Of a stretch of 40,753 nucleotides of DNA, positions 26,746 through 35,887 are shown one piece after another. The stretch is taken from the NCBI GenBank assembly GCA_020051845.1, contig JAGVQG010000025.1:1-40753 (forward strand), read 5' to 3'. A program made the position numbers and the translations under genes. Position 1 is the stretch's first letter. Each line of letters begins with the position of its first letter. Below the pieces are notes generated by a model. The model had not been told where the DNA came from and ran no database searches. It worked only from the letters and a program-made list of their open reading frames with translations. The DNA is from an archaeon. Lineage in GTDB: Archaea; Nanobdellota; Nanobdellia; Woesearchaeales; ARS49.

Positions 26746-28360
26746 GTTTCCTCCCGACTACCACTATGCCGTTCCTGTTGTATACGATATCATATCCTTC
26801 CGACTTGAGAGTCTGGACGAACCACGCGTTTATGTTCGCGACCTGTTCGTTTTGGTTCTCCATGTAAACATAATCAAAATCTGATATCCTAGCCGTTCGA
26901 TTCCATTCAGGGTAGTTCACATATGACATGAATCCTGACTCGCGCACGTGGGTGTGTCTTACTGTCAAGGCGTTCCATTCGACAGTCCAATCCAGCGGCA
27001 TCGTCTCGTTCTTGACTATGTATTGTACATGGCGGATCAATTCATCCGGTTCGACTAATCCCGCGATGCGTTTGGTGAACATCGGATTTGCCTGGCCCGT
27101 GCCTTCCAACATCAAGATCTTGCTGTCCACAGGGATTGATTTCTGTATCCACTGGTACGCTTCCCACTTCTGCAGGGTTATGTGCTCTCCTGCAAGTCCT
27201 GATTGCAGTTGGGAATACGGCGCGTATCCTGCCCACAACAGCAATACGCCGACTATGATGACCGAGACATACTTCAATGATTGTTGGAGCCGCACCATGC
27301 TCAGCAAAGACACCACGACAAGCGCGACCAATGGCATCATCACATACGGCTGGAGCGCCCGCATGCGCAGGAGATAGTAGGGATCCTTGAATATGAATGG
27401 CGTGGCATAGATCACGAACATGTAAAGACTGATTACTCCTAGCGCGCCTTTGAACTTGCGCCATTGTATTCCCATTGCGATTATGCTTATCGCCGAAGGG
27501 ATGAGCACCCACCATGGGAAGAAGTATAATGCTGGAAGTGTCAAACCTCCAGTGTAGCTCGTGTCATAATACGTGGGATTCGGGGAATAGATGCCAGGCA
27601 CCATAGACTGACTTGCATCACCCCACACCCAGATGAAATGCGGAAGCAGAAGCACGAACAGTATCGCTGAGAACGAAGCAAGGGCTGTGAAGGACGCGAT
27701 TCTTTCTTTCAGGGTACTGGTTTTCTTCCATACCTTCCAAGCCATCACCGCCCAAAGAGGGAATATCGGGATCAGATCCTGCGGGTGCGTTATTATTATG
27801 GCCACGACACAAGCATTGGCCACCCACAACTGCCACCTGTGCCCGTCCCGGAGGAAAGAGACGCACATCCATACGAACGCCACTACGAAGAAATATGCCA
27901 CCACTTGTATCCACAGCCCTATATATATCGAATAGAACCACGCCTGCAAACCAAGAGGAAGCACCAACGTGATTACCGCCAGCGTCGCCACTAGTTCGCT
28001 CTTGAAGCCGCGTTCGATGATGAAGAACACTATTCCAATCCCAAAAGCCGCGAACAAGCAGACAATGAAATATATCGTCGTCCACGACGGCAGCCCTGTG
28101 AATGTCGTCAATATCGCCGCTTGCGTATACAACAGCGGCGGTTGCACGTTCATCGCCTTGGTGTCGCCGAATGCCACCCATGCAGGATAGTATTTCCACT
28201 GGTGCGTGTCTATGATGTTCTCGACCGCGAGAGCGTGATAGAACGGGTCTGCTGCCTTGATGTTACCAGGATGCGTCAACGGCAACCCATCGAGACCCAT
28301 GTACAAGAAGGCCGCCACGATTATTATAGGCAGCACGACATACTCCGCCTTGAATTCCAT
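26735..28360 (-). CDS. Large GT-C-like multi-TM membrane protein
   Basis: MEFKAEYVVLPIIIVAAF...IKAADPFYHALAVENI plus many TM segments. The 191-residue upstream part of the ORF-track call is antisense to the GT2; ATG 28360 is about 26 nt from a TATA. Confidence 0.75.
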   Translation of the reverse strand: MEFKAEYVVLPIIIVAAFLYMGLDGLPLTHPGNIKAADPFYHALAVENIIDTHQWKYYPAWVAFGDTKAMNVQPPLLYTQAAILTTFTGLPSWTTIYFIVCLFAAFGIGIVFFIIERGFKSELVATLAVITLVLPLGLQAWFYSIYIGLWIQVVAYFFVVAFVWMCVSFLRDGHRWQLWVANACVVAIIITHPQDLIPIFPLWAVMAWKVWKKTSTLKERIASFTALASFSAILFVLLLPHFIWVWGDASQSMVPGIYSPNPTYYDTSYTGGLTLPALYFFPWWVLIPSAISIIAMGIQWRKFKGALGVISLYMFVIYATPFIFKDPYYLLRMRALQPYVMMPLVALVVVSLLSMVRLQQSLKYVSVIIVGVLLLWAGYAPYSQLQSGLAGEHITLQKWEAYQWIQKSIPVDSKILMLEGTGQANPMFTKRIAGLVEPDELIRHVQYIVKNETMPLDWTVEWNALTVRHTHVRESGFMSYVNYPEWNRTARISDFDYVYMENQNEQVANINAWFVQTLKSEGYDIVYNRNGIVVVGRKHAA

Positions 28361-28381
28361 GCCTTCGAAGCAAGAGCACGG

Positions 28382-28412
28382 GTATTTAATGATTGCCCGA
28401 CAAGAATATATA
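28382..28412. promoter_or_regulatory. Divergent TATA boxes for 28360(-) and 28436(+)
   Basis: gtatttaa (minus strand) and aatatata (plus strand), each about 26-27 nt from its ATG. Confidence 0.55.
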
Positions 28413-28435
28413 CGACAATATGCGGGATTGTCGTC

Positions 28436-29188
28436 ATGGTGAGCATATCCGTTGTCATACCCGCATACAACGAGGAGAAGCGTCTTGGCAGAACGATGAA
28501 GACCGTGCTGGACTATCTCAAGGAGAAAAATCACGACTATGAATTGATAATAGTCGACGACGGATCGAAGGACCACACAGTCGATGTCGCAAAGGAGTTC
28601 GGCGACGCGAGGACGCGCGTGATACGGAACGACCGTAACCATGGAAAGGGATACACCGTTCGCAACGGCATGCTCAACGCTTCGAAAGAATGGATTCTGT
28701 TCGCCGACGCTGATTTGTCGACGCCTATAGACGACTTGGAGCTGCTCCTGGAGAATGATGATGCGCAAGTCGTTATCGGGTCGCGTGGCGTCGACCAGTC
28801 CAAGGTCATCGTCCATCAGCCGTTCTATCGTGAATTCAGCGGAAAGATATTCAACCGCCTTGTAAGGCTTCTCACTGTCCGAGGGGTCAAGGACACGCAA
28901 TGCGGCATGAAGATGTTCAGGCGTGACGCTGCTCATAGGATTTTCAGCAAACAGACCATAGAGGGTTTTGGCTTCGATGTCGAAATCCTATTCATAGCTC
29001 AAAAGTATGGCTACAAGATAGTTGAAGTGCCTGTACGCTGGTTCAACGACACGAATACCAAAGTGCGGTTCCTGCGTGACGCCACAAGGATGTTCATGGA
29101 CTTGCTCAGGATTCGGAAGAACGACTTGCTGGGACGCTACAAAGAGACCGCATCTGACCAGAACGCCCAAACCTCGAAACCTTTATAA
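28436..29188 (+). CDS. Glycosyltransferase family 2 (dolichyl-phosphate glucosyl/mannosyltransferase-like)
   Basis: MVSISVVIPAYNEEKRLGRTMKTVLDYL, ADADLSTPIDDLE, DTQCGMKMFRRDAA; TATA aatatata about 27 nt upstream. Confidence 0.88.
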   Translation: MVSISVVIPAYNEEKRLGRTMKTVLDYLKEKNHDYELIIVDDGSKDHTVDVAKEFGDARTRVIRNDRNHGKGYTVRNGMLNASKEWILFADADLSTPIDDLELLLENDDAQVVIGSRGVDQSKVIVHQPFYREFSGKIFNRLVRLLTVRGVKDTQCGMKMFRRDAAHRIFSKQTIEGFGFDVEILFIAQKYGYKIVEVPVRWFNDTNTKVRFLRDATRMFMDLLRIRKNDLLGRYKETASDQNAQTSKPL

Positions 29189-29190
29189 AG
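29181..29190 (+). promoter_or_regulatory. TATA box of the 5S rRNA gene, overlapping the GT2 stop codon
   Basis: ctttataaag; about 25 nt before the helix I 5' strand; contains the TAA at 29186-29188. Confidence 0.75.
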
Positions 29191-29210
29191 GGACGCCTTG
29201 TTTGTCGTCT

Positions 29211-29322
29211 TTGGACGGCCATAGGAGCGAGGTTCTACCCGATCCCATTCGAACTCGGCAGTCAAGCTCGCTTCCGTACCCACTTGTACTGCATTGCGCG
29301 GGAATGTGGGTAAGTTGTCCAC
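29211..29322 (+). rRNA. 5S ribosomal RNA
   Basis: GGCCATAGGAGCGAGG...ACCCGATCCCATTCGAACTCGGCAGTCAAGC consensus; helix I GGACGGC(29213-29219)/GTTGTCC(29314-29320); helix II GGAGCGAG/CTCGCTTC; helix IV-V ACCCAC/GTGGGT. Confidence 0.92.
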
Positions 29323-29329
29323 CTTTTTT
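29322..29329 (+). terminator. Oligo-T terminator after 5S rRNA
   Basis: cctttttt immediately after the mature 3' end. Confidence 0.55.
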
Positions 29330-29393
29330 ATTATTCATGATCACTTTCTTCGTTCAGGCAAGACTTTTGGGTTAAGCTTTTTCGAGTGCGAAC

Positions 29394-29427
29394 GAGAAAA
29401 AGGTTATTGGCCACCTTTATTTTTCTC
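29394..29427. terminator. Imperfect inverted repeat between convergent 5S and SDR genes, possible bidirectional terminator
   Basis: gagaaaaaggt ... acctttatttttctc (one 4-nt bulge). Confidence 0.4.
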
Positions 29428-29447
29428 AACCACTCAGATTTAGAACT

Positions 29448-30368
29448 CTAACACTTGACTTCTTTCTGCCAATCAATCGCTCGCCGCAATCCTTCATCAA
29501 TCCCGATTGTCGGCTTGTAGCCAAGCAGATTGCGGGCCTTGCTGATGTCTGCGACGTAATGCATCAGCTCCCCTGTCCTGTTGGGCTTGACTGTGATCGG
29601 CTTCTGCATGCCGAGTATGTCCTGTATCTTGTTGGCGACTGTCAGCAATGACACTCCCGTTCCTGTCGCGACGTTGAATGTCTCACCGCCGACTTTTTCG
29701 AAAGATTCTATCATAGAGACAACCGCAGAAGCGGCATCGTCGATGTAGGTGAAATCATATGTCTTGTCTGCACCGAAGACAGTCAGCTCTTCGCCTGCCA
29801 GCGTCTTGCGCACGAATAACGGCACCAACCTGTTGCTGTCGTCATAGCGTCCGTAGACGTTCGAGAATCTGACTATTACCTGCTTGATGTCATAGCATGT
29901 GGCGTAGGCATGGACAAGCGCCTCGCCCGATACCTTGCTTGCAGTGTATGGGCTTTCAGAACCGCACAAAGTCGCCTTGTCCTCGGATATGGCTTCCGTG
30001 CCTTGGTCGCCGTATACCTCGCGCGAGCTTGCGAAAATGAAGCGTTTGACCCCTATCTTGCGACAGAACTCAAGGACGTTGTAGGTGAGGTTGATGTTCT
30101 CTATCGCCAATGTCGGATCGACGACAGAGTCATATACGCGGGCATTTGCCGCCAAGTGCACGATAAAATCAATGTCGCGTGGTATCATCGTGAAAGTCTC
30201 TGAGATGAGCAGGTCGCCGACAATGGTGCTTTGCTGCACCGCAGGCGACCATTTATTGGGCTTGCGGTCCACGCCGACAACGCCAATGCCTTTCGAGATC
30301 AGCAGTTCGCATAGCCGAGTGCCTATGGTTCCGCTGCTACCTGTGACCAATACCTTTGGCTTTTGCAT
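29448..30368 (-). CDS. NAD-dependent epimerase (SDR)
   Basis: VTGSSGTIGTRLCELL, ASSREVYGDQ, YTASK. Confidence 0.88.
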   Translation of the reverse strand: MQKPKVLVTGSSGTIGTRLCELLISKGIGVVGVDRKPNKWSPAVQQSTIVGDLLISETFTMIPRDIDFIVHLAANARVYDSVVDPTLAIENINLTYNVLEFCRKIGVKRFIFASSREVYGDQGTEAISEDKATLCGSESPYTASKVSGEALVHAYATCYDIKQVIVRFSNVYGRYDDSNRLVPLFVRKTLAGEELTVFGADKTYDFTYIDDAASAVVSMIESFEKVGGETFNVATGTGVSLLTVANKIQDILGMQKPITVKPNRTGELMHYVADISKARNLLGYKPTIGIDEGLRRAIDWQKEVKC

Positions 30369-30399
30369 GGATGGGCGCTGGCTGTGTGCTTTAAGAAGA

Positions 30400-31497
30400 T
30401 TATGATTTTGGCTCTATGATTTCCACGACGACATCGCCGCTGGCCTGCTTGTATTCCTTGACCTGAAGGTGTTTCTTCATGGCCGCGTCGATGGTGCCTT
30501 TCTTCCGTGCTGCCGAGAACTCGTTGAGCATCGATTCGAATTCCTGGTAGCGTTCGTAGAGTGTCTCGCCTATTCGCTGACAGACAACCTGTTCTTTCTC
30601 TAGTTTGGCGATGGCGGTTTCTTGCGCAGCTATGTTGTGCATCAATCGTTCACGTTGTTGGTCCACCGCTTTTGTCGCGCTTGCTTCAAAATCGCCGACC
30701 TGGCTGGATGCATACATCTTCTCTATCGCGACTGAGAATGAGGGCGTTGTCTCGAACTGTCCAGATACCGTCTCGCAGGTGAATGGCAATGATATGCCGC
30801 TGGCGATCTGCGGGTCAGCGGGTGCTTGCAGCATCTCGATGAACCGATCATACAGCTCGTCGAGGTGCGCGTTGCCGGATTCTGATTTGGGGTCGACGCC
30901 CGTCCGTTCGCACAATTCTTTGGCATAGAACGAGCCGACGCCTATGACCGTCGACAGGGCAGATGACACATTCTTGCCCGACTCCGTTATCAGCTTGATG
31001 AACTCCTCTTTTCCGAGATTGAATGTGTCTGTTCCTGGCGGCAACGCGTATTTCTTTCCTCTTTCGACCGCGTGTGATTTGAGGACGAGTTCGTGTTGCA
31101 GCATCACGATCATTCCGTCGATGTCGGTTATGATGATGTTGCCTTTTCCGAACAGCTCAAGGTAAAGATTATGTTGGGTCTCGCGTTTTTCGAGGACGAA
31201 TTGCACGACACGTTCGCTGTGCGGTTGCAGCACATCCACTATCTTCGCGCCTTCTATGAGGTTACGCAGCCCATTGCACCAGCCAGATGGCCTCTCAGGC
31301 ATGCCGTCCTTGCCTGAAGCGATGTAGATGACCTGCGGCACTGCTGCGCGTATGAAGAGCTTGGATTCCCCTGCCTTCCTTATCTGGAATAGGAGTTCTT
31401 CAGGCGTGGGTGCGTAAAGCCTGTCTATCCTGCCGCCTATTGACTGCCGCAGCTCGGCGACTAGGAATCGTATATCTATGCTTGATAGTTCTCGCAT
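30400..31497 (-). CDS. NFACT-N domain protein (RqcH/Rqc2/FbpA family, short form)
   Basis: MRELSSIDIRFLVAELRQSIGGRIDRLY, LYLELFGKGNIIITD, coiled coil; ends at 365 aa without NFACT-R. Confidence 0.82.
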   Translation of the reverse strand: MRELSSIDIRFLVAELRQSIGGRIDRLYAPTPEELLFQIRKAGESKLFIRAAVPQVIYIASGKDGMPERPSGWCNGLRNLIEGAKIVDVLQPHSERVVQFVLEKRETQHNLYLELFGKGNIIITDIDGMIVMLQHELVLKSHAVERGKKYALPPGTDTFNLGKEEFIKLITESGKNVSSALSTVIGVGSFYAKELCERTGVDPKSESGNAHLDELYDRFIEMLQAPADPQIASGISLPFTCETVSGQFETTPSFSVAIEKMYASSQVGDFEASATKAVDQQRERLMHNIAAQETAIAKLEKEQVVCQRIGETLYERYQEFESMLNEFSAARKKGTIDAAMKKHLQVKEYKQASGDVVVEIIEPKS

Positions 31498-31528
31498 TGA
31501 TGCTTCGTGCTGGAATGCGTATAAAAAA

Positions 31529-33229
31529 CTACTCCTTGAGGAATATCTCGACTATCTTCGCGTACGCTGGTCGTGTCACGAAGAGTCCGAAGAACAGGCC
31601 GACCATTGTCGTGACCGCGAATCCGCGTAGCAGGCCTGCGCCGGCCACATAGAGGAAGAACATCGCGACAGCGACAGTGGCCACTGACGAGAATATGATG
31701 AAGAACGCCTGCTTGAGCTTGTCGGCCCAGCTGATTATTGCGGATCCTGAACGTCGTATGGTCTCATCGGTTATTATCACCTGATGGTCGACTCCTGTTC
31801 CGATCGTGACGATTATACCTGCGATAGCGGCGAGGTCAAGGCTTGATCCTGACAATGCATACCAGCCGATTATGATCACGATCTCGGCGACAACAGTCGA
31901 GACGATTGGTAACGCCAACCAGACCTTCCTGTATCTTGCCAACAACACGGCTGTTACTGCGACTATTGCAAGTAGTCCCATTATCAGTGCGTTCTTGATG
32001 AATAGCGATCCTAGCTTTGGAGATACTGTGTCGATCTTCTCGATGACTATCTTCGCAGGCAGAGAACCTGTCACGAGTACTGTCTGCAGCTGCTTCATGT
32101 CATCGAGCGTGTTTGTCATCGCTTCCTGCTGCGATACGCCTGTTCCGAATCCGCTTATCTGCACCTGTGTCGTCTCGCTGCCCTTGAGGCTTGCGCCGAT
32201 TCGCAGTTCGCGCACAAGAGCGTCGTCGAGGAATAAGGTGAGGTTCTGTGATAGGTAGTCTTCTGGTGGCGTACCTATGACTGCAAGGTCGCGTGTTATG
32301 GATGCGTGTCTTGCGGCTGCTTCTGCGCTCAATGATATCGCGAAGAAATACGAGCAGGAGTAGCCACCGCCCTGGTTGGGCATGCATCCACGGTTGGGAT
32401 CGATGCCTGAGCATTCGGCAGTGCGGCAGACGTAGGTTATGTCATTGCCGCCCTTGAATACTGTCTCATCGCCAATCTTGGCTTCGAACTTTCCTTGTTT
32501 CGAGAGAAGGTTGCGTGCCTCGGCCTCTGTGGCGCCTGCGAGTTCTACCAGGATGAATGTTCCACCCTGCAATCTGTCCTTGACAGGCGTGACTGTGATG
32601 TCGCTTAGGCCGTATACGTTGAGCCTCTCCTTCATGCTGTCGACCATCGACTCGATGACCGCGTCATCGACGGCTTCCTCTGGGCGCAATAGCACTCGCG
32701 TGCCTCCTTGCAGGTCAAGGCCTTTTCTGAGGTTTGTCGTGGGTGTTGGTACGACGGAAAGCCCGAGGGGCTCCATGCCCACCGGCTTCATGGCTGTCTT
32801 CGGCACGCTGATCGTGACATTCTGCATAAGAGATGTGCCGTTGATAGTCACATTGCGTTCTTCGACACGGGTCTCATTGCCCAGGTCGACTGTCTCGTAT
32901 ATCGTTATGGGCATCAGTTTGTATGTGCCTCTGTTGGTCGTGATCTGCACTGTCCTGTTGAGGGGTAGTTCTTTGGTGAGAGCCAGATAGTCATCTATGG
33001 TGTGCACTGGCTTGTTGTTTATCGCTGTCAACCGTTCAAGCGCGCTCGGGATGGTGTTGGGCTTGGGGCTCTCTATGCCAGCGTTGACTGCGCTGCTGTT
33101 CCTGGCGACCGCCTTTATGACGACGCCGTCAGCCAATGGATTCGGGTGCAGCGCGACAAGTGATAGTAGCACGCATATGATGAGGATCCAGACTCGCGGG
33201 CTGCGCATGAGCGCCTTGAACTTGCTCAT
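31529..33229 (-). CDS. secD: Protein translocase subunit SecD (archaeal type)
   Basis: LRKGLDLQGGTRVLLRPE, six-TM C-terminal RND-like region IVTIGTGVDHQVIITDE. Confidence 0.93.
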   Translation of the reverse strand: MSKFKALMRSPRVWILIICVLLSLVALHPNPLADGVVIKAVARNSSAVNAGIESPKPNTIPSALERLTAINNKPVHTIDDYLALTKELPLNRTVQITTNRGTYKLMPITIYETVDLGNETRVEERNVTINGTSLMQNVTISVPKTAMKPVGMEPLGLSVVPTPTTNLRKGLDLQGGTRVLLRPEEAVDDAVIESMVDSMKERLNVYGLSDITVTPVKDRLQGGTFILVELAGATEAEARNLLSKQGKFEAKIGDETVFKGGNDITYVCRTAECSGIDPNRGCMPNQGGGYSCSYFFAISLSAEAAARHASITRDLAVIGTPPEDYLSQNLTLFLDDALVRELRIGASLKGSETTQVQISGFGTGVSQQEAMTNTLDDMKQLQTVLVTGSLPAKIVIEKIDTVSPKLGSLFIKNALIMGLLAIVAVTAVLLARYRKVWLALPIVSTVVAEIVIIIGWYALSGSSLDLAAIAGIIVTIGTGVDHQVIITDETIRRSGSAIISWADKLKQAFFIIFSSVATVAVAMFFLYVAGAGLLRGFAVTTMVGLFFGLFVTRPAYAKIVEIFLKE

Positions 33230-34125
33230 GTGCGTCCCTCTTTCTTCTCTGCATATCTACGAAGTATTGATGCGTTCTGCAGCCAGGTGTTGATTATGTC
33301 AAAAGCAAGGCCTATGGTCAGTATGAGCATTATCTGCTTGATGACGTCCGATTGCGTGACCAAGAGACCGACTATGACCGCGACAAGTGATGTCAACGTC
33401 ATGGTCAATCCGGTTGATGTTGCCCCGAGTACGCGACTGAACACTGTCCCTTCTTTCTGTTTCAGGACACGGGTTGTCAGCAGTATGTCAGAGTCCACAG
33501 AGTAACCGATAAGCATGAGGAATGCTGCGACACCTCCTGTGCCGAGCCTGATTCCCAACAAGTTGACTGTTGCGAGAGTCATGATGATTGTGCTGACCGC
33601 CGCAAGTATGACATAGCAGGATGGAAGGATCGTCCTGAAAGTGATGAAAACGACAGCGGCCATCGAGATGAATGCGAGCAAAACTGCGATTTCCATCTGT
33701 CTGAAGAAGTTCTGTCCGAGTGAGGAACCCATCTCCTCTATGCTGTAGTCCGCTTTGTTGAGGGTCACGCCTGCTTTGGCGAGAGCCGCCACAAGCGCGT
33801 CCTCTGTCACGTCGCTTGCTTCTATGACTATGAAGGTCACGCGTGTGCCCTCGGTCAAGCCTCTTACATTGACGTCAGCGGCAGGCAGATCCTTTGAAAG
33901 CGCGGCCTGGATGATGTCGATGTTCGTGCCGTCAGGTGCGGCCGCCGTTAGCGTGAGGCCTCCCTTTAGCGAGACTCCCTTCTTGACGAACTCTCCTGTG
34001 GTGGCGTATGAGATGACAAGGATGATTATCGCGACAAGTAGAAGCGCGTTGGGTATCAGCGCTAGCTTCTTGTGCTGCTTGTCGTAGACGTTGATTATCG
34101 TTTCTTTTATGCTCACTACATTCAC
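33226..34125 (-). CDS. secF: Protein translocase subunit SecF (archaeal type)
   Basis: GVSLKGGLTLT, LMLIGYSVDSDILLTTRVLK; overlaps the secD start. Confidence 0.92.
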   Translation of the reverse strand: MNVVSIKETIINVYDKQHKKLALIPNALLLVAIIILVISYATTGEFVKKGVSLKGGLTLTAAAPDGTNIDIIQAALSKDLPAADVNVRGLTEGTRVTFIVIEASDVTEDALVAALAKAGVTLNKADYSIEEMGSSLGQNFFRQMEIAVLLAFISMAAVVFITFRTILPSCYVILAAVSTIIMTLATVNLLGIRLGTGGVAAFLMLIGYSVDSDILLTTRVLKQKEGTVFSRVLGATSTGLTMTLTSLVAVIVGLLVTQSDVIKQIMLILTIGLAFDIINTWLQNASILRRYAEKKEGRT

Positions 34126-34152
34126 CTTCCTGCTGGGGGAAAGGGGGCTTTT

Positions 34153-35796
34153 TTAAATGTTTGCCTCGACGGTAGATAGCTGCACGGGGTTGTTTAAATG
34201 GCGCTTCAGCGCTGCTGTCACGAATCCTAGAAACAATGGATTGGGATGTTCAAGCCGCGAGGTCAGCTCGTTGTGCGCCTGTGTGGCCACGAAATATGGA
34301 TGTCCTGGAAGTTCTATGAACTCGACGAGCTTGCCGTTTGGCGACATGCCCACAAGCCCAAGACCGTTCTTGAGTAAGATCTCGTGATAGACAGGATTCA
34401 CCTCATAGCGGTGCCTGTGCCGCTCGATTGCGCGTGTGCCGCCGTAGAGGCCTGCTATCATGCTGCCCTCTTTCAAGACCGCCTCAAAAGCTCCCAATCT
34501 CATGGTGCCGCCCTTGCGGTCGATGATGCGCTGGTCAGGCAGGTAGTCGACGACAGGGTTCTTCGTGTCAGGGTCGATCTCTGTGCTGTTGGCATCGGCC
34601 AATCCGCACACGTTGCGGCAGAATTCTATGACTGCTAACTGGAGCCCATAGCAAATCCCGAGGTAGGGCAGCCCTCGTTCACGGGCGTATTGTATAAGGG
34701 CCATCTTTCCTTCTGTGCCCCTGCTTCCGAATCCTCCTGGCACAAGCAAGGCGTCGACCCCTTTCAGCGCCTCTTCGACCGAACGCCTTCCTTGCTCGAC
34801 ATCAGTGCTTTCGACCCATCGAAGCATTACGCGGCTGTCGACGTTCGCGCCAGAGTGGTTCAACGCCTCTATGATGCTTGCGTAGCTGTCGCGCAGCTCC
34901 GTGTATTTTCCACCGATCGCTATGGTGACAGTGTGCTTTGGCGCCTTTATGCGTTCGACAAGCTTGCGCCACTGGACAAGATCAGGGTTTTGCGTGATTC
35001 CCAGACGTGGGCCGATTATCTTCATTATGCCTTCAGAATCGAATATCAATGGTATCTCGTAGATGCTGTCGATGTCATGGCCGCTGATTATCTGTTCAGG
35101 GTTGACGTCGCAGAATGTGGCGAGCTTCTCCTTGAATTTTGGCGAGAGCGGCATCTTGCTGCGGGCGATTATGACATCAGGGATGATTCCGAGTTCGCGC
35201 AGTTGCGCTATGTCTCGCTGTGCAGGCTTGCTCTTCGGCTCGCCGACGCTGTCGAGGAATGGGACATAGGTGAGATGTATGTAGGTGACGTCATCACCCA
35301 CTCGGCGCTTGAGCTGCCTTGCCGCTTCTGTGAACCAGCTGTTCTCCCAGTCGCCGATCGTCCCGCCGATCTCGATGGTCATTATGTCGGCTTTCTCGCG
35401 CTCGGCAAGCTCGAACCACCATTGTTGGATCTCGTTGATGACATGCGGGAATATCTGGATGGTCTTTCCGAGGAAATCCCCGCGACGCTCGCGTTCGATG
35501 AGGCGCATGAAGACCTTTCCGCTCGTCAGGTTCCAGTCGAACTTGCAAGCTACCCCCAAGAATCTTTCATAGTGGCCGAAGTCCATGTCGACCTCGCCGC
35601 CGTCCTCGAGCACGAAGACCTCTCCGTGCTCGACAGGGTTCATGGTGCCTGGGTCGACGTTGAGGTAGCCGTCGCATTTGACTGTCACGATGCGCTTTCC
35701 GTTGCGTAGAAGCCGGGATATCGCCGCTGTCGCGGTTCCTTTGCCTAATCCTGATAGAACGCCGCCGGTTACGATGATGAATTTGGTTCGGGACAC
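34153..35796 (-). CDS. pyrG: CTP synthase
   Basis: SRTKFIIVTGGVLSGLGKGTATAAISRLL, CDGYLNVDPGTMNP, GICYGLQLAVIEF; GTG start at 35796 about 25 nt from TATA cttatattaag. Confidence 0.96.
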   Translation of the reverse strand: MSRTKFIIVTGGVLSGLGKGTATAAISRLLRNGKRIVTVKCDGYLNVDPGTMNPVEHGEVFVLEDGGEVDMDFGHYERFLGVACKFDWNLTSGKVFMRLIERERRGDFLGKTIQIFPHVINEIQQWWFELAEREKADIMTIEIGGTIGDWENSWFTEAARQLKRRVGDDVTYIHLTYVPFLDSVGEPKSKPAQRDIAQLRELGIIPDVIIARSKMPLSPKFKEKLATFCDVNPEQIISGHDIDSIYEIPLIFDSEGIMKIIGPRLGITQNPDLVQWRKLVERIKAPKHTVTIAIGGKYTELRDSYASIIEALNHSGANVDSRVMLRWVESTDVEQGRRSVEEALKGVDALLVPGGFGSRGTEGKMALIQYARERGLPYLGICYGLQLAVIEFCRNVCGLADANSTEIDPDTKNPVVDYLPDQRIIDRKGGTMRLGAFEAVLKEGSMIAGLYGGTRAIERHRHRYEVNPVYHEILLKNGLGLVGMSPNGKLVEFIELPGHPYFVATQAHNELTSRLEHPNPLFLGFVTAALKRHLNNPVQLSTVEANI

Positions 35797-35887
35797 AACA
35801 AAGATTCTTCGTGGTCTTATATTAAGATTGCGTTGCCAAGAAATACATTTCTTCAAAAGAAGATTTTCGTGAAAAACAGGGCATTCA

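Noticed and set aside
28361-28936. N-terminal extension of the 733-aa ORF
   Set aside because: Antisense to the GT2 at 28436; a divergent promoter with two TATA boxes lies at 28382-28412 and ATG 28360 starts a clear TM segment.
34690-35709. 339-aa plus-strand ORF
   Set aside because: Fully antisense to the unambiguous pyrG gene; composition reflects codon bias of the opposite strand.
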